The notes beneath the pieces were generated by a model. That model searched no databases and was not told the DNA's origin. It saw only the letters and a list, made by a program, of their open reading frames with translations. Shown here in pieces: positions 44,596-52,240 of a stretch of DNA of 64,000 bases. The translations under genes and the position numbers were made by a program. The stretch's first letter is position 1. Each line of letters begins with the position of its first letter. The stretch is from positions 124,001-188,000 of the forward strand of contig NZ_JBAWSY010000001.1 in assembly GCF_037104765.1 (NCBI RefSeq), read 5' to 3'. Source of the stretch: Psychrobacillus mangrovi (GTDB lineage Bacteria; Bacillota; Bacilli; Bacillales_A; Planococcaceae).

Positions 44596-45273
44596 ATGAC
44601 TGAAGTTGCTCAAACTTTCATTCGACATTTTTTAAATATACCTATAATGATCACATCTTGGTTCATTTTCTTTTTTGCATTTGATACCGGATTTTTCATT
44701 AGTTCAGCTCTTGCTGTAGGAATTTATTTAATTTCAAATTTTACTATAAAGAAATTACAACAAAGAAGAATTATGAAAAAATATCAGTTGACGGTTTCAG
44801 AATATTTTCATATTCAAAAGCAGATAAAAGAAGCAAATGATAAGATCCGTAAACTAAATAGTCTTTACCTAAAGGTTAGATCTATTAGTTCATTTAAACA
44901 GTTATTTGAAATGACCCGACTAGCAAAACGAATCATTTCATTGGTTAAAACAAACCCAAGAAAATTTTATCATGCTGAAAACTTTTTCTATGCACATTTG
45001 GACTCAGCGGTAGAACTTACTACCAAGTATACATTATTAGTAAGCCAGCCTATCAAAAACGATGACATGAAAATCGCCTTACAAGATACACGAGATACTT
45101 TACAAGCTATCAATTCCAAAATGGAGGAAGATTTAAACGATGTTCTCGCTACTGATATTGAACATCTTAAAATGGAATTAGATTTCGCTAAATTATCTGT
45201 TGGCAAAAAAGAACAACCTTTATATTTAAAAGGAGAATCAGAAAATGAGCGAAAAACTATCGAATACAAATAA
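44596..45273 (+). CDS. xpaC: XpaC-like 5-bromo-4-chloroindolyl phosphate hydrolysis family protein
   Basis: 225 residues: two N-terminal transmembrane segments (ITSWFIFFFAFDTGFFISSAL and following), then a long helical region predicted as coiled coil. It matches XpaC in size and in its partner: a YaaN/TelA gene overlaps its 3' end, as the xpaC-yaaN pair of B. subtilis. Despite the family name no enzymatic mechanism is established. AAGGAGG precedes the ATG. Confidence 0.82.
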   Translation: MTEVAQTFIRHFLNIPIMITSWFIFFFAFDTGFFISSALAVGIYLISNFTIKKLQQRRIMKKYQLTVSEYFHIQKQIKEANDKIRKLNSLYLKVRSISSFKQLFEMTRLAKRIISLVKTNPRKFYHAENFFYAHLDSAVELTTKYTLLVSQPIKNDDMKIALQDTRDTLQAINSKMEEDLNDVLATDIEHLKMELDFAKLSVGKKEQPLYLKGESENERKTIEYK

Positions 45274-46429
45274 TGATTTCTTAATGGATGAATTACTAGA
45301 TAGTCCATTTGAAATGGCAAAACCTTCAGAGCAGTCAGTATCAACTAGTGCAGGAGAACAAGCTCCAACAAAATTAATCGATCGTTTATCGGAAGTTGAG
45401 CAGCAAAAAGCCAAACAACTAGCAGATCAAATTCCTGCCGGAAATTATGAAGCAATATTAACATATGGCGCTAATGCACAAACTGAACTTTCACGTTTTT
45501 CACATCAAATGCTTGATCATGTTCAAAAGAAAGATATTGGACCTGTTGGTGATATTTTAGGCGATCTAATGAATAAGTTGTCTGAAATAAATCCGGAAGA
45601 GTTAACTACACAAAAAAAATCAGGACTAAAAAAACTTTTTCATCGAGTTAATCGCTCTGTTCAGGAAATGATGACAAAATATCAAAAGTTAAGCACACAA
45701 ATTGATCGTATTGGAATCCAGTTGGAACATTCCAAACGAGGGCTAGTAGATGATGTTCATATGCTGGACAAACTTTATGAGCAAAATAAAACCTACTTCC
45801 AAGCATTAAATGTATACATTGCTGCAGCGGAATTAAAAAAAGAAGAGATTATTAATCAAACAATTCCGGAACTTCGTAGAAAAGCTGAGGCTTCCAACGA
45901 TCAAATGGCTTATCAAGAAGTAAACGATATGGCCCAGTTTTTAGATCGATTAGAAAAAAGAGTATATGACTTACAATTATCAAGACAAATTACCATTCAG
46001 AGTGCTCCACAGATTCGTATGATTCAACAAACGAATCAAACGTTAGCAGAAAAAATTCAATCGTCTATTATGACGTCTATTCCACTATGGAAAAACCAAA
46101 TTGCAATTGCGTTAACACTTAATCGTCAACAAAAAGCTGTTGAAGCCCAAAAACAAGTGACGAAAACTACAAATGACCTACTATTAAAGAATTCCGAGAT
46201 GCTGAAGGTCAATAGCATTGAAACAGCAAAAGAAAATGAACGTGGTATTGTTGAAATTGACACCTTGAAGAAAACACAAGAAAACCTTTTACAAACAATT
46301 GAAGAAACAATTCGAATACAAGCTGACGGTCGAGTAAAACGAAAAGCTGCAGAAATAGAAATTGGCCGTATGGAAGAAGAATTAAAACAACGTCTATTAT
46401 TAATAGCAGAACAATCTCAAAAGAATTAA
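45245..46429 (+). CDS. yaaN: TelA/YaaN family toxic-anion-resistance protein
   Basis: 394 residues, almost all alpha-helix and coiled coil. VQKKDIGPVGDILGDLMNKL, LFHRVNRSVQEMMTKYQ and SAPQIRMIQQTNQTLAEKIQSSIMTSIPLWKNQIAIAL are typical of TelA (PF05816). Linked in other species to tellurite or cell-envelope stress resistance, with an unknown mechanism. Overlaps xpaC by 29 bases, so the two are one operon. Confidence 0.9.
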   Translation: MSEKLSNTNNDFLMDELLDSPFEMAKPSEQSVSTSAGEQAPTKLIDRLSEVEQQKAKQLADQIPAGNYEAILTYGANAQTELSRFSHQMLDHVQKKDIGPVGDILGDLMNKLSEINPEELTTQKKSGLKKLFHRVNRSVQEMMTKYQKLSTQIDRIGIQLEHSKRGLVDDVHMLDKLYEQNKTYFQALNVYIAAAELKKEEIINQTIPELRRKAEASNDQMAYQEVNDMAQFLDRLEKRVYDLQLSRQITIQSAPQIRMIQQTNQTLAEKIQSSIMTSIPLWKNQIAIALTLNRQQKAVEAQKQVTKTTNDLLLKNSEMLKVNSIETAKENERGIVEIDTLKKTQENLLQTIEETIRIQADGRVKRKAAEIEIGRMEEELKQRLLLIAEQSQKN

Positions 46430-46474
46430 CGTTACTACTAGCTTAACAATTCAAAGTAAAATAACTCCTTTTAA

Positions 46475-46718
46475 GAGAGTGAACTAAAAAATTCTTCAAG
46501 GTAACTCTTAGCGAGTATGGGAACGAAATGTCGTTCCCATACTCGCTTTTTGTCTATCTAAAAAAACATCGTGTTTTCCTTTATATTAAAATAAATGCAT
46601 AAAAAAGTAAAAAATAGACAAAGAAATAAGGCACTTTCTGTTCAAAAACAGAATGTGCCTTATTTTTGTATAAAAAACAATTACATAATTTAAAACATAA
46701 GTTTTTCAGCTCCCTCTT
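46475..46718. repeat. MITE-like repeat, copy 2 (short form)
   Basis: About 244 bp between imperfect terminal inverted repeats (left AAGAGAGTGAACTAAAAAATT, right complement AAGAGGGAGCTGAAAAACTT). Inside are two hairpins: GCGAGTATGGGAACGA with its complement, and AAGGCAC...GTGCCTT. Left and right parts match the copy at 49953-50415, but this copy lacks the GC-rich insert. It fills the gap between yaaN and yojO; the hairpins could act as terminators for both. Confidence 0.7.
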
Positions 46719-46734
46719 TAAAAAAGCGTTCTTT

Positions 46735-48618
46735 TCATGAACTCTTTACCACATGGTGCAGTATTCTCTTTAGCAACCTTAAAGTTTCGTCTGAGAATTT
46801 TTCTAATGAGGAAGCGGTTGCAGTTTTTTTACCAAAGATTAAGCGAAACAGCTCTAATTGTTCTTCGGTTGCTTCTGCATCGTTTAAAAACAGATGTAAT
46901 ACTGTAATATTCTTTCTTTCAAGCTCTACTACTGCTTCGGCTGTATCCATTATTCCATTTTGTGCATATCCAAATGCGGATGGTTCTCCATCTGAAAACA
47001 TAAGCATAAATTTATGATGCTCCGGTCTACGCTCTAGTCTTTGACCCATCCACCTTAAAGCAAATCCATCACGATTATCCTCATGTGCGTTCATAGAAAG
47101 AATATCTAATCCACTATCTTGTTGTCCATCTTCCAATTTATGAATCCATTCGAATGCATTTGGCTGTTTTGACTCAGACGCTTCATACGCATCTTCATAA
47201 TGTAGTACAATTTCATGTGCAATTTGTAGTTTCGTTAATACATCATGAAATAGTAGAACTGCCTTTTTCGTATCTTCAAGCTTGTCTTGCATAGAAGCGG
47301 AACCATCAACTAGCAAGCCGAATACTGCATTTAATTGTGTGCTTGGTGCAGTTTTTTTATAAAATGGTTTTGGACGTTCTTCTGTCCAAAAAACAGACAG
47401 TTTTGATGATAGTCTACCTTTTGACAAATTCTCGCGCTTAGCTATTTGTTTTTGTTCCATCCGCTTTTTCATCTCATCAACAAATGCTTTTACATAAGGT
47501 GCTTGTTCTATTCGGTAATTTACCAATAATCTCTTATCTTCTATATTAGGATTTGTAATTATTCGATTTTCTTCATATACAACATGAACATTCTCTTTAC
47601 CAAAAGCAGTCCCCGCTTTTTTTAGTGAATCTGAATTTTTTAAAGAAAGATTGTCACTATTAAGCTCAGCTGTGCTACCAGTAGATTGCCCCTTCCCTAT
47701 TTCTGTAATATCGTGTCCCTCTTGCCCCTCTTCTGTGGCAATTTGTTGATCAGCTTTCCCACTTCTTCCATGTTCCAATTCAAATTGTAAATGAAGTCCT
47801 TTTTCATCTTCATTTTCTCGGTGCCAACTTCTAAATACCTCTTCAATTGTTTCTTTCGTTTCCTCTTCCCCTGTTTCAGAATTCTTCACACCTTTATGGT
47901 AATGAAAATCAGATTCTTGTAAATTGTAACTTGAAATAATCGAATAATATTCATGAATTGTATCTTCTTTTAAATCATCCATAAATAGATAAAAAAATTC
48001 ATACACCATATTAACGGAAGATTGTGTATGACTATTATCATAAGCTTTCTGGATAATACTATTTGCTTTTTGAAATAATTCAGGTCCTGTTTTATGCATA
48101 GTACCTTCATAAAGACAAACATATAAGTAACTAATAAATGCATCAGCTAAAAAGCCTTTTTGACTATTTACTACTAATTGTTGTTTATGAAATGACAAGT
48201 ACATTTGAATTCTTTTCTCAAATACTTTAATCGTTCCAACTCGTTTTTTCTGTATTTTTTCGATTAAGCGAAATTCCTCTAAACAAAAAACTAATTGATC
48301 CATCCATTTAGAAAATGTTGTTGGCTGATGTTCTTTGTAATCTCTCCATATATTGAGGTTGAAATCTTTCCAGAATCCCTCTGCAAGTATATAGATATCT
48401 GAAATCCTTCCAGCATTCATTAGATTTTCTTCACGATGTCTCCAAAAAACACTTATTGACATAGACTGCTCTTCTGGTTGAAATTCCATTAACTTACGTT
48501 CATTCACCATTAACATTGAATTTGAAGTTAAAGACTTAGCGACATTTTCATAATGCATTAACTGCCTTGCATCAATAGTTTCATTGTTAAATTGTATAAA
48601 TCGATCTAAAGAAGGCAT
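46735..48618 (-). CDS. yojO: VWA-domain protein YojO (NorD/CobT-like)
   Basis: About 627 residues. A von Willebrand A domain occupies roughly the last 220 residues: the MIDAS motif DGSAS in GLLVDGSASMQD and a downstream MLMFSDGEPSAFGY. The middle is charged and low in complexity. With the MoxR-type ATPase upstream it forms a NorQ/NorD-type pair thought to insert metal or remodel a protein partner. In B. subtilis yojN and yojO sit beside odhAB, as here. The ATG at 48618 has better spacing from GAGGG than the one two codons earlier. Confidence 0.85.
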   Translation of the reverse strand: MPSLDRFIQFNNETIDARQLMHYENVAKSLTSNSMLMVNERKLMEFQPEEQSMSISVFWRHREENLMNAGRISDIYILAEGFWKDFNLNIWRDYKEHQPTTFSKWMDQLVFCLEEFRLIEKIQKKRVGTIKVFEKRIQMYLSFHKQQLVVNSQKGFLADAFISYLYVCLYEGTMHKTGPELFQKANSIIQKAYDNSHTQSSVNMVYEFFYLFMDDLKEDTIHEYYSIISSYNLQESDFHYHKGVKNSETGEEETKETIEEVFRSWHRENEDEKGLHLQFELEHGRSGKADQQIATEEGQEGHDITEIGKGQSTGSTAELNSDNLSLKNSDSLKKAGTAFGKENVHVVYEENRIITNPNIEDKRLLVNYRIEQAPYVKAFVDEMKKRMEQKQIAKRENLSKGRLSSKLSVFWTEERPKPFYKKTAPSTQLNAVFGLLVDGSASMQDKLEDTKKAVLLFHDVLTKLQIAHEIVLHYEDAYEASESKQPNAFEWIHKLEDGQQDSGLDILSMNAHEDNRDGFALRWMGQRLERRPEHHKFMLMFSDGEPSAFGYAQNGIMDTAEAVVELERKNITVLHLFLNDAEATEEQLELFRLIFGKKTATASSLEKFSDETLRLLKRILHHVVKSS

Positions 48619-48627
48619 CTCCATCCC

Positions 48628-49491
48628 TCACTTAATCCAAGAAGAGGCTAATTCTAATACAAGTTTTTTCTCTTGATCGTCCTCTAATTTTTCGGCAATT
48701 GCATAGGTTATAGCCCTCATTGGATCAATATATTCAGCTAGTTCCATAGCATATTGCATACTTCTAATCGAAGCAGCCTCTTCAGATAATAACCCTTGTT
48801 TCACTTGATTCATCAGATCTTCTGCTAAATTTAACATTAAAGTATGTAATTCTTTAGGTGAACTTGGAAAAAGATTCAACCATAGTTTTTCAAGAAGTTC
48901 TCCTGAGATATAGGGTATAGAATATGATACAAATCGATTCTTTAATGCCTCATTCATCGGTGTAGTACCTATATATCCTTCATTGATTGCAGCAATCACA
49001 GAAAAATCAGGATGAGCTTTTATAACTTCTCCAGTAAAAGGATTGGTTAACATTCTTCTATAATCCAACACACTATGTAGAATAGGTAAGGTTTCGGATT
49101 TTGCCATGTTTATCTCATCTATATACAATATATGCCCTTTTTTCATTGCTTCAATAACTGGCCCTTCCACAAATTCAATCGAGTTAAGTCCTTCATTTAA
49201 AACAATAGTTTTAAATCCAAGTAATGCTTCCGCATCTAAATCGACTGAACAGTTAATGCTTTGCACCGGCTGTTGAAAAAATGCAGATATTGTTTCAGCT
49301 AATTTGGTCTTTCCAGCACCTGTAGGACCTTTTAGTAATACCGGCTTTTTTAAGGTCACAGCAAGTAACACATCTTCAAGCAAATGTTCATTAGGTGACA
49401 TATAACCACCAGCACCAATTAATTGCTTGTCTTCATCGCTGTGAGTTCTTGACAATCTATTTTGTTTTTCTTGTACTATGACATCAATCAT
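48628..49491 (-). CDS. yojN: MoxR-type AAA ATPase YojN (NorQ/CbbQ-like)
   Basis: 287 residues. Walker A is GPTGAGKTKLAE, Walker B ILYIDEINMAKSETL, with sensor-1 region VIAAINEGY and arginine-finger region ALKNRFVSY. This is the NorQ/CbbQ class of AAA ATPases that work with a VWA protein, here YojO immediately downstream. The client is unknown; the neighbourhood suggests 2-oxoglutarate dehydrogenase only by linkage. AAGGAGAG precedes the ATG. Confidence 0.9.
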   Translation of the reverse strand: MIDVIVQEKQNRLSRTHSDEDKQLIGAGGYMSPNEHLLEDVLLAVTLKKPVLLKGPTGAGKTKLAETISAFFQQPVQSINCSVDLDAEALLGFKTIVLNEGLNSIEFVEGPVIEAMKKGHILYIDEINMAKSETLPILHSVLDYRRMLTNPFTGEVIKAHPDFSVIAAINEGYIGTTPMNEALKNRFVSYSIPYISGELLEKLWLNLFPSSPKELHTLMLNLAEDLMNQVKQGLLSEEAASIRSMQYAMELAEYIDPMRAITYAIAEKLEDDQEKKLVLELASSWIK

Positions 49492-49509
49492 TAATAACTC
49501 TCCTTATAG

Positions 49510-49540
49510 AAAAAAGCCGATGATTTTCATCGACTTTTTA
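49510..49540 (-). terminator. Terminator of the DUF6501-type gene
   Basis: GTCGATG and CATCGGC pair around a short loop on the minus strand, with six T after it. Confidence 0.7.
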
Positions 49541-49585
49541 TTGTCCAAACTCCAATGCTTAGGCACATAGGCGTTTGTTCTTCTC

Positions 49586-49783
49586 TTATTGAAAATATTC
49601 CTTATAGTACCCGCCAATTTTACCTGTATTGTCGATGACAAAAAGAAATTCTTCCGTTTCATTTTTTACTTCATACGTGTTCCCTACTGTGAGAACGTTA
49701 CTAACTAAGAATTTTTTTGCATCTGTATGAACACATTTTACCGTTTTAAGTGTTGGCTTAGTCGCCCAATTGGTATGTATCAT
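49586..49783 (-). CDS. Small conserved protein (DUF6501-like)
   Basis: 65 residues, soluble and beta-rich. VKCVHTDAKKFLVSNVLTVG and EEFLFVIDNTGKIGGYYKEY match my memory of the DUF6501 family found beside odh genes in bacilli; I could not check it. Function unknown. The ATG follows GGAAGTG. Its terminator separates it from yojN. Confidence 0.65.
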   Translation of the reverse strand: MIHTNWATKPTLKTVKCVHTDAKKFLVSNVLTVGNTYEVKNETEEFLFVIDNTGKIGGYYKEYFQ

Positions 49784-49952
49784 CTAACCACTTCCTTTAT
49801 ATTATAGTATACGATGGTACACATAAGATTTCAAACGAAAGTAATACATACGCAAGTTACCTAGTCTGAAGTTGTTCGACATCAATTCTCTAAGTATAGC
49901 CAACTCTACTTAGCGTGTAGAACATATATGTGCGATTGCCAGAAGCTACTCT

Positions 49953-50415
49953 GAGGCACTGTAAAACTCTTCATGGTATCTCTAGCGATTATGTGAATGA
50001 CATATCGTTCACATACTCGCTTTTTGTCTAGTCCCCGTTGATTTCCGTTCCAGGCGGACGCTTTCCGCCGGCATGGCTTCAGCCGCTTCCCTCGCTATGC
50101 TCAGTCCAGGGTCTTCAGCTCATGCTATTCCGGCCGGAGTCGCCGCCTTCCACTACAATCAACTGTAGTATGTTTAAAAAATTAAGCCTTTCTAATACTT
50201 AAAAAAATCGTTTTCTTTTATATATTGAATTAAAGTAAATACAGGTCAGTGTTCCTCATGACTTCAACATAAGAAATCATCCATTTAAGTCCATACATGG
50301 CTATTTAAAATAGATAAAGAAAAAAGGCACTCACTGTTCAAAATTACAGAAAACACCTTATTTTTGTTCAAAAAACAACTATGTCATTTTAAAACGCAAG
50401 TTTTTCAGTGCCCTA
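49953..50415. repeat. MITE-like composite repeat, copy 3 (long form)
   Basis: About 463 bp. Terminal inverted repeats: GGCACTGTAAAACT on the left and the complement of GGCACTGAAAAACT on the right. The left 80 bp and right 110 bp align with the copy at 46475-46718; between them sits the GC-rich palindromic element (50037-50164) and about 130 bp of AT-rich DNA, starting ATTAAGCCTTTCT as in copy 1. Confidence 0.75.
50037..50164. repeat. GC-rich palindromic element, copy 2
   Basis: 128 bp bounded by GTTGATT and AATCAAC, with GGCGGACG opposite CGCCGCC further in. It is nearly identical to 13809-13971 apart from a 35-base internal difference, and sits in the same orientation and at the same place within the host repeat. 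Confidence 0.8.
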
Positions 50416-50419
50416 AGCT

Positions 50420-50490
50420 ACCGCAGGATGAGTCGCTCCTTCGTCGCTCCCACATCCTTAACGGGGTCTCATTCTTCGCTCTCCTGCGGC
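50420..50490. repeat. Palindromic GC-rich repeat CCGCAGGA...TCCTGCGG
   Basis: CCGCAGGATGAG and its complement CTCTCCTGCGG enclose about 45 bases. The right part (TCTCATTC...TCCTGCGGCGTGTAAGGCGCACA) recurs, diverged, at about 50835-50873. Confidence 0.55.
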
Positions 50491-50628
50491 GTGTAAGGCG
50501 CACATCATGTAAATTACCGTAGACACTGTCAGAAGTAGCCTGTTAATGATAAGTGAAGAGTTATCTCTATGTGAATTAGCTAGTTTTAATTGGTAATATT
50601 TCTCTGAAAATGTCACTAAATGTAGGAA

Positions 50629-50698
50629 CGAGACCAATTCAATGACAACCGAGACTAATCGCAGCATAACCGAGACCAATTCACTGTAACAGAGACCA
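50629..50698. repeat. Four short phased repeats of CGAGACCAATTC
   Basis: GAGAC begins at 50630, 50651, 50672 and 50692, a period of 21, 21 and 20 bases, about two helical turns. The consensus is CCGAGACCAATTCAntGnnAA. The third unit is the best preserved. No ORF or promoter is nearby; the flanking odhB terminator is 210 bp away. Function unknown. Confidence 0.65.
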
Positions 50699-50834
50699 TT
50701 ACTCGAAATTCATGAATAGGATACAACGGCATTTGGCAGGAGCATGAATGCGCCAGCGCATTTGCCATTTGTTGATGATTATCTGCTCCAGTCTATACAT
50801 AAAAAGTACTTTAAAAGTAGAATAACAGACGAGT

Positions 50835-50873
50835 TCTCATTCTATACGTTCCTGCGGAGTGTATGGCACACAC
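50835..50873. repeat. Diverged direct copy of the 50.46-kb repeat
   Basis: TCTCATTCTATACGTTCCTG followed by CGGAGTGTATGGCACACACA matches 50466-50505 with a few differences, same orientation. Confidence 0.5.
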
Positions 50874-50910
50874 ATTTCTTCCCTTCCATACACAACCGAA
50901 ATACTTGCAC

Positions 50911-50945
50911 AAAAAAAAGCAGACACTCAATAATGAGTGTCTGCA
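50911..50945 (-). terminator. Terminator of odhAB
   Basis: GCAGACACTCA and TGAGTGTCTGC form a perfect stem with eight T on the minus strand. Confidence 0.92.
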
Positions 50946-50957
50946 CTTTATTACTAA

Positions 50958-52211
50958 TTAAGAATTTAACATCAAGTCTTCTGGGTTTTCTAGAAGTTCT
51001 TTAACAGTTTTTAAGAATCCAACTGAATCTTTTCCATCAATTACGCGGTGGTCATAAGACAATGCCACATACATCATTGGACGAATTTGAATTTCATCGC
51101 CAACAGCGATTGGGCGTTTTTGAATTGTATGCATTCCTAAGATACCCACTTGAGTACCATTAAGAATTGGCGTTGATAGTAAGGAACCGAATACTCCACC
51201 ATTTGTGATTGTAAATGATCCACCAGCCATATCAGAAAGAGCTAACTTGTTATCACGTGCTTTTTTAGCAAGTTCTCCGATATTTCCTTCAATCTCAGCA
51301 AAATTCTTACGATCTGCATCACGAACGATTGGAACTACTAATCCACCTTCAGTAGATACTGCAATACCAATATCATAGAAGTTGTTTTTAACAATATAGT
51401 CACCATCGAGTTGAGAATTTACATATGGATATTTTTTCAATGCTGCAACTACTGCTTTTGTAAAGAATGACATAAATCCAAGACGAACATCGTTTTCCTC
51501 AAAGAATTTATCTTTTTTACGAGAACGTAAAGCCATCACGTTAGTCATATCTATTTCATTGAATGTAGTTAACATAGCTGTGCTTTGTCTAACTTCTAAT
51601 AAACGAGAAGCGATTGTTTGGCGACGACGAGACATTTTCTCGCGAGTAAAACGACTATCATCTTCTTGTGTTGCTGCTTTTGCAGGTGCTGGAGCTGCAG
51701 CAGGTTTAGCAGGTGCAGAGCCATGAGCAGAAACATCTTGCACACGTACACGCCCCATTGGATCAACTGGAGATATTTCACTTAAGTTAATACCTTTTTC
51801 ACGAGCTAGTTTACGAGCTGCTGGACTAGCAATAGTACGGTCTTGTTCATTAGAACTTTCAAGAACAGGTGCTTTAGGTGCTTCTGTTGGTTTAGAAGCA
51901 GGAGCTTCTGGTGCTTTTGTTTCAGTAGCTGGTGTTTCATTAGCTGGTGTTGCTGCAGCTTGAGCTGATGAACCTGATCCAGCTCCTACGATTGCAATTA
52001 CTTGCCCAACTTGAACTGTATCACCTTCTGCCGCCTTTAGTTCACTCACAACTCCAGCTTCTTCTGAAATAACTTCTACGTTTACTTTATCTGTTTCAAG
52101 CTCTACAATGAATTCACCTTTTTCAATTGTATCACCAGGCTGTTTTAACCACTGAGCAATCGTACCTTCTGTAATTGATTCTGCTAATTCTGGAACAATA
52201 ATTTCTGCCAC
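50958..52211 (-). CDS. odhB: Dihydrolipoyllysine succinyltransferase, E2 of 2-oxoglutarate dehydrogenase
   Basis: 417 residues. Lipoyl domain (about 1-77) with the lipoylated lysine in ELETDKVNVEV; an Ala/Pro-rich linker; peripheral subunit-binding domain with SPAARKLAREKGINLSEI; a second Ala/Pro linker; catalytic domain with GGVFGSLLSTPILN and active-site histidine in SYDHRVIDG. It transfers the succinyl group to CoA. The GTG start follows GAGGAGG. It begins 29 bases after odhA. Confidence 0.96.
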   Translation of the reverse strand: MAEIIVPELAESITEGTIAQWLKQPGDTIEKGEFIVELETDKVNVEVISEEAGVVSELKAAEGDTVQVGQVIAIVGAGSGSSAQAAATPANETPATETKAPEAPASKPTEAPKAPVLESSNEQDRTIASPAARKLAREKGINLSEISPVDPMGRVRVQDVSAHGSAPAKPAAAPAPAKAATQEDDSRFTREKMSRRRQTIASRLLEVRQSTAMLTTFNEIDMTNVMALRSRKKDKFFEENDVRLGFMSFFTKAVVAALKKYPYVNSQLDGDYIVKNNFYDIGIAVSTEGGLVVPIVRDADRKNFAEIEGNIGELAKKARDNKLALSDMAGGSFTITNGGVFGSLLSTPILNGTQVGILGMHTIQKRPIAVGDEIQIRPMMYVALSYDHRVIDGKDSVGFLKTVKELLENPEDLMLNS

Positions 52212-52240
52212 TTGAATTTCCTCCTCTTTTCTTACCCTGC

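Noticed and set aside
50629..50698. CRISPR array
   Set aside because: Units are too short, spacers of only 8-9 bases, no cas genes anywhere in the window.
50458..51004. Short frames in the gap upstream of the odhB terminator
   Set aside because: They fall in repeats or across the odhAB terminator and lack start signals.
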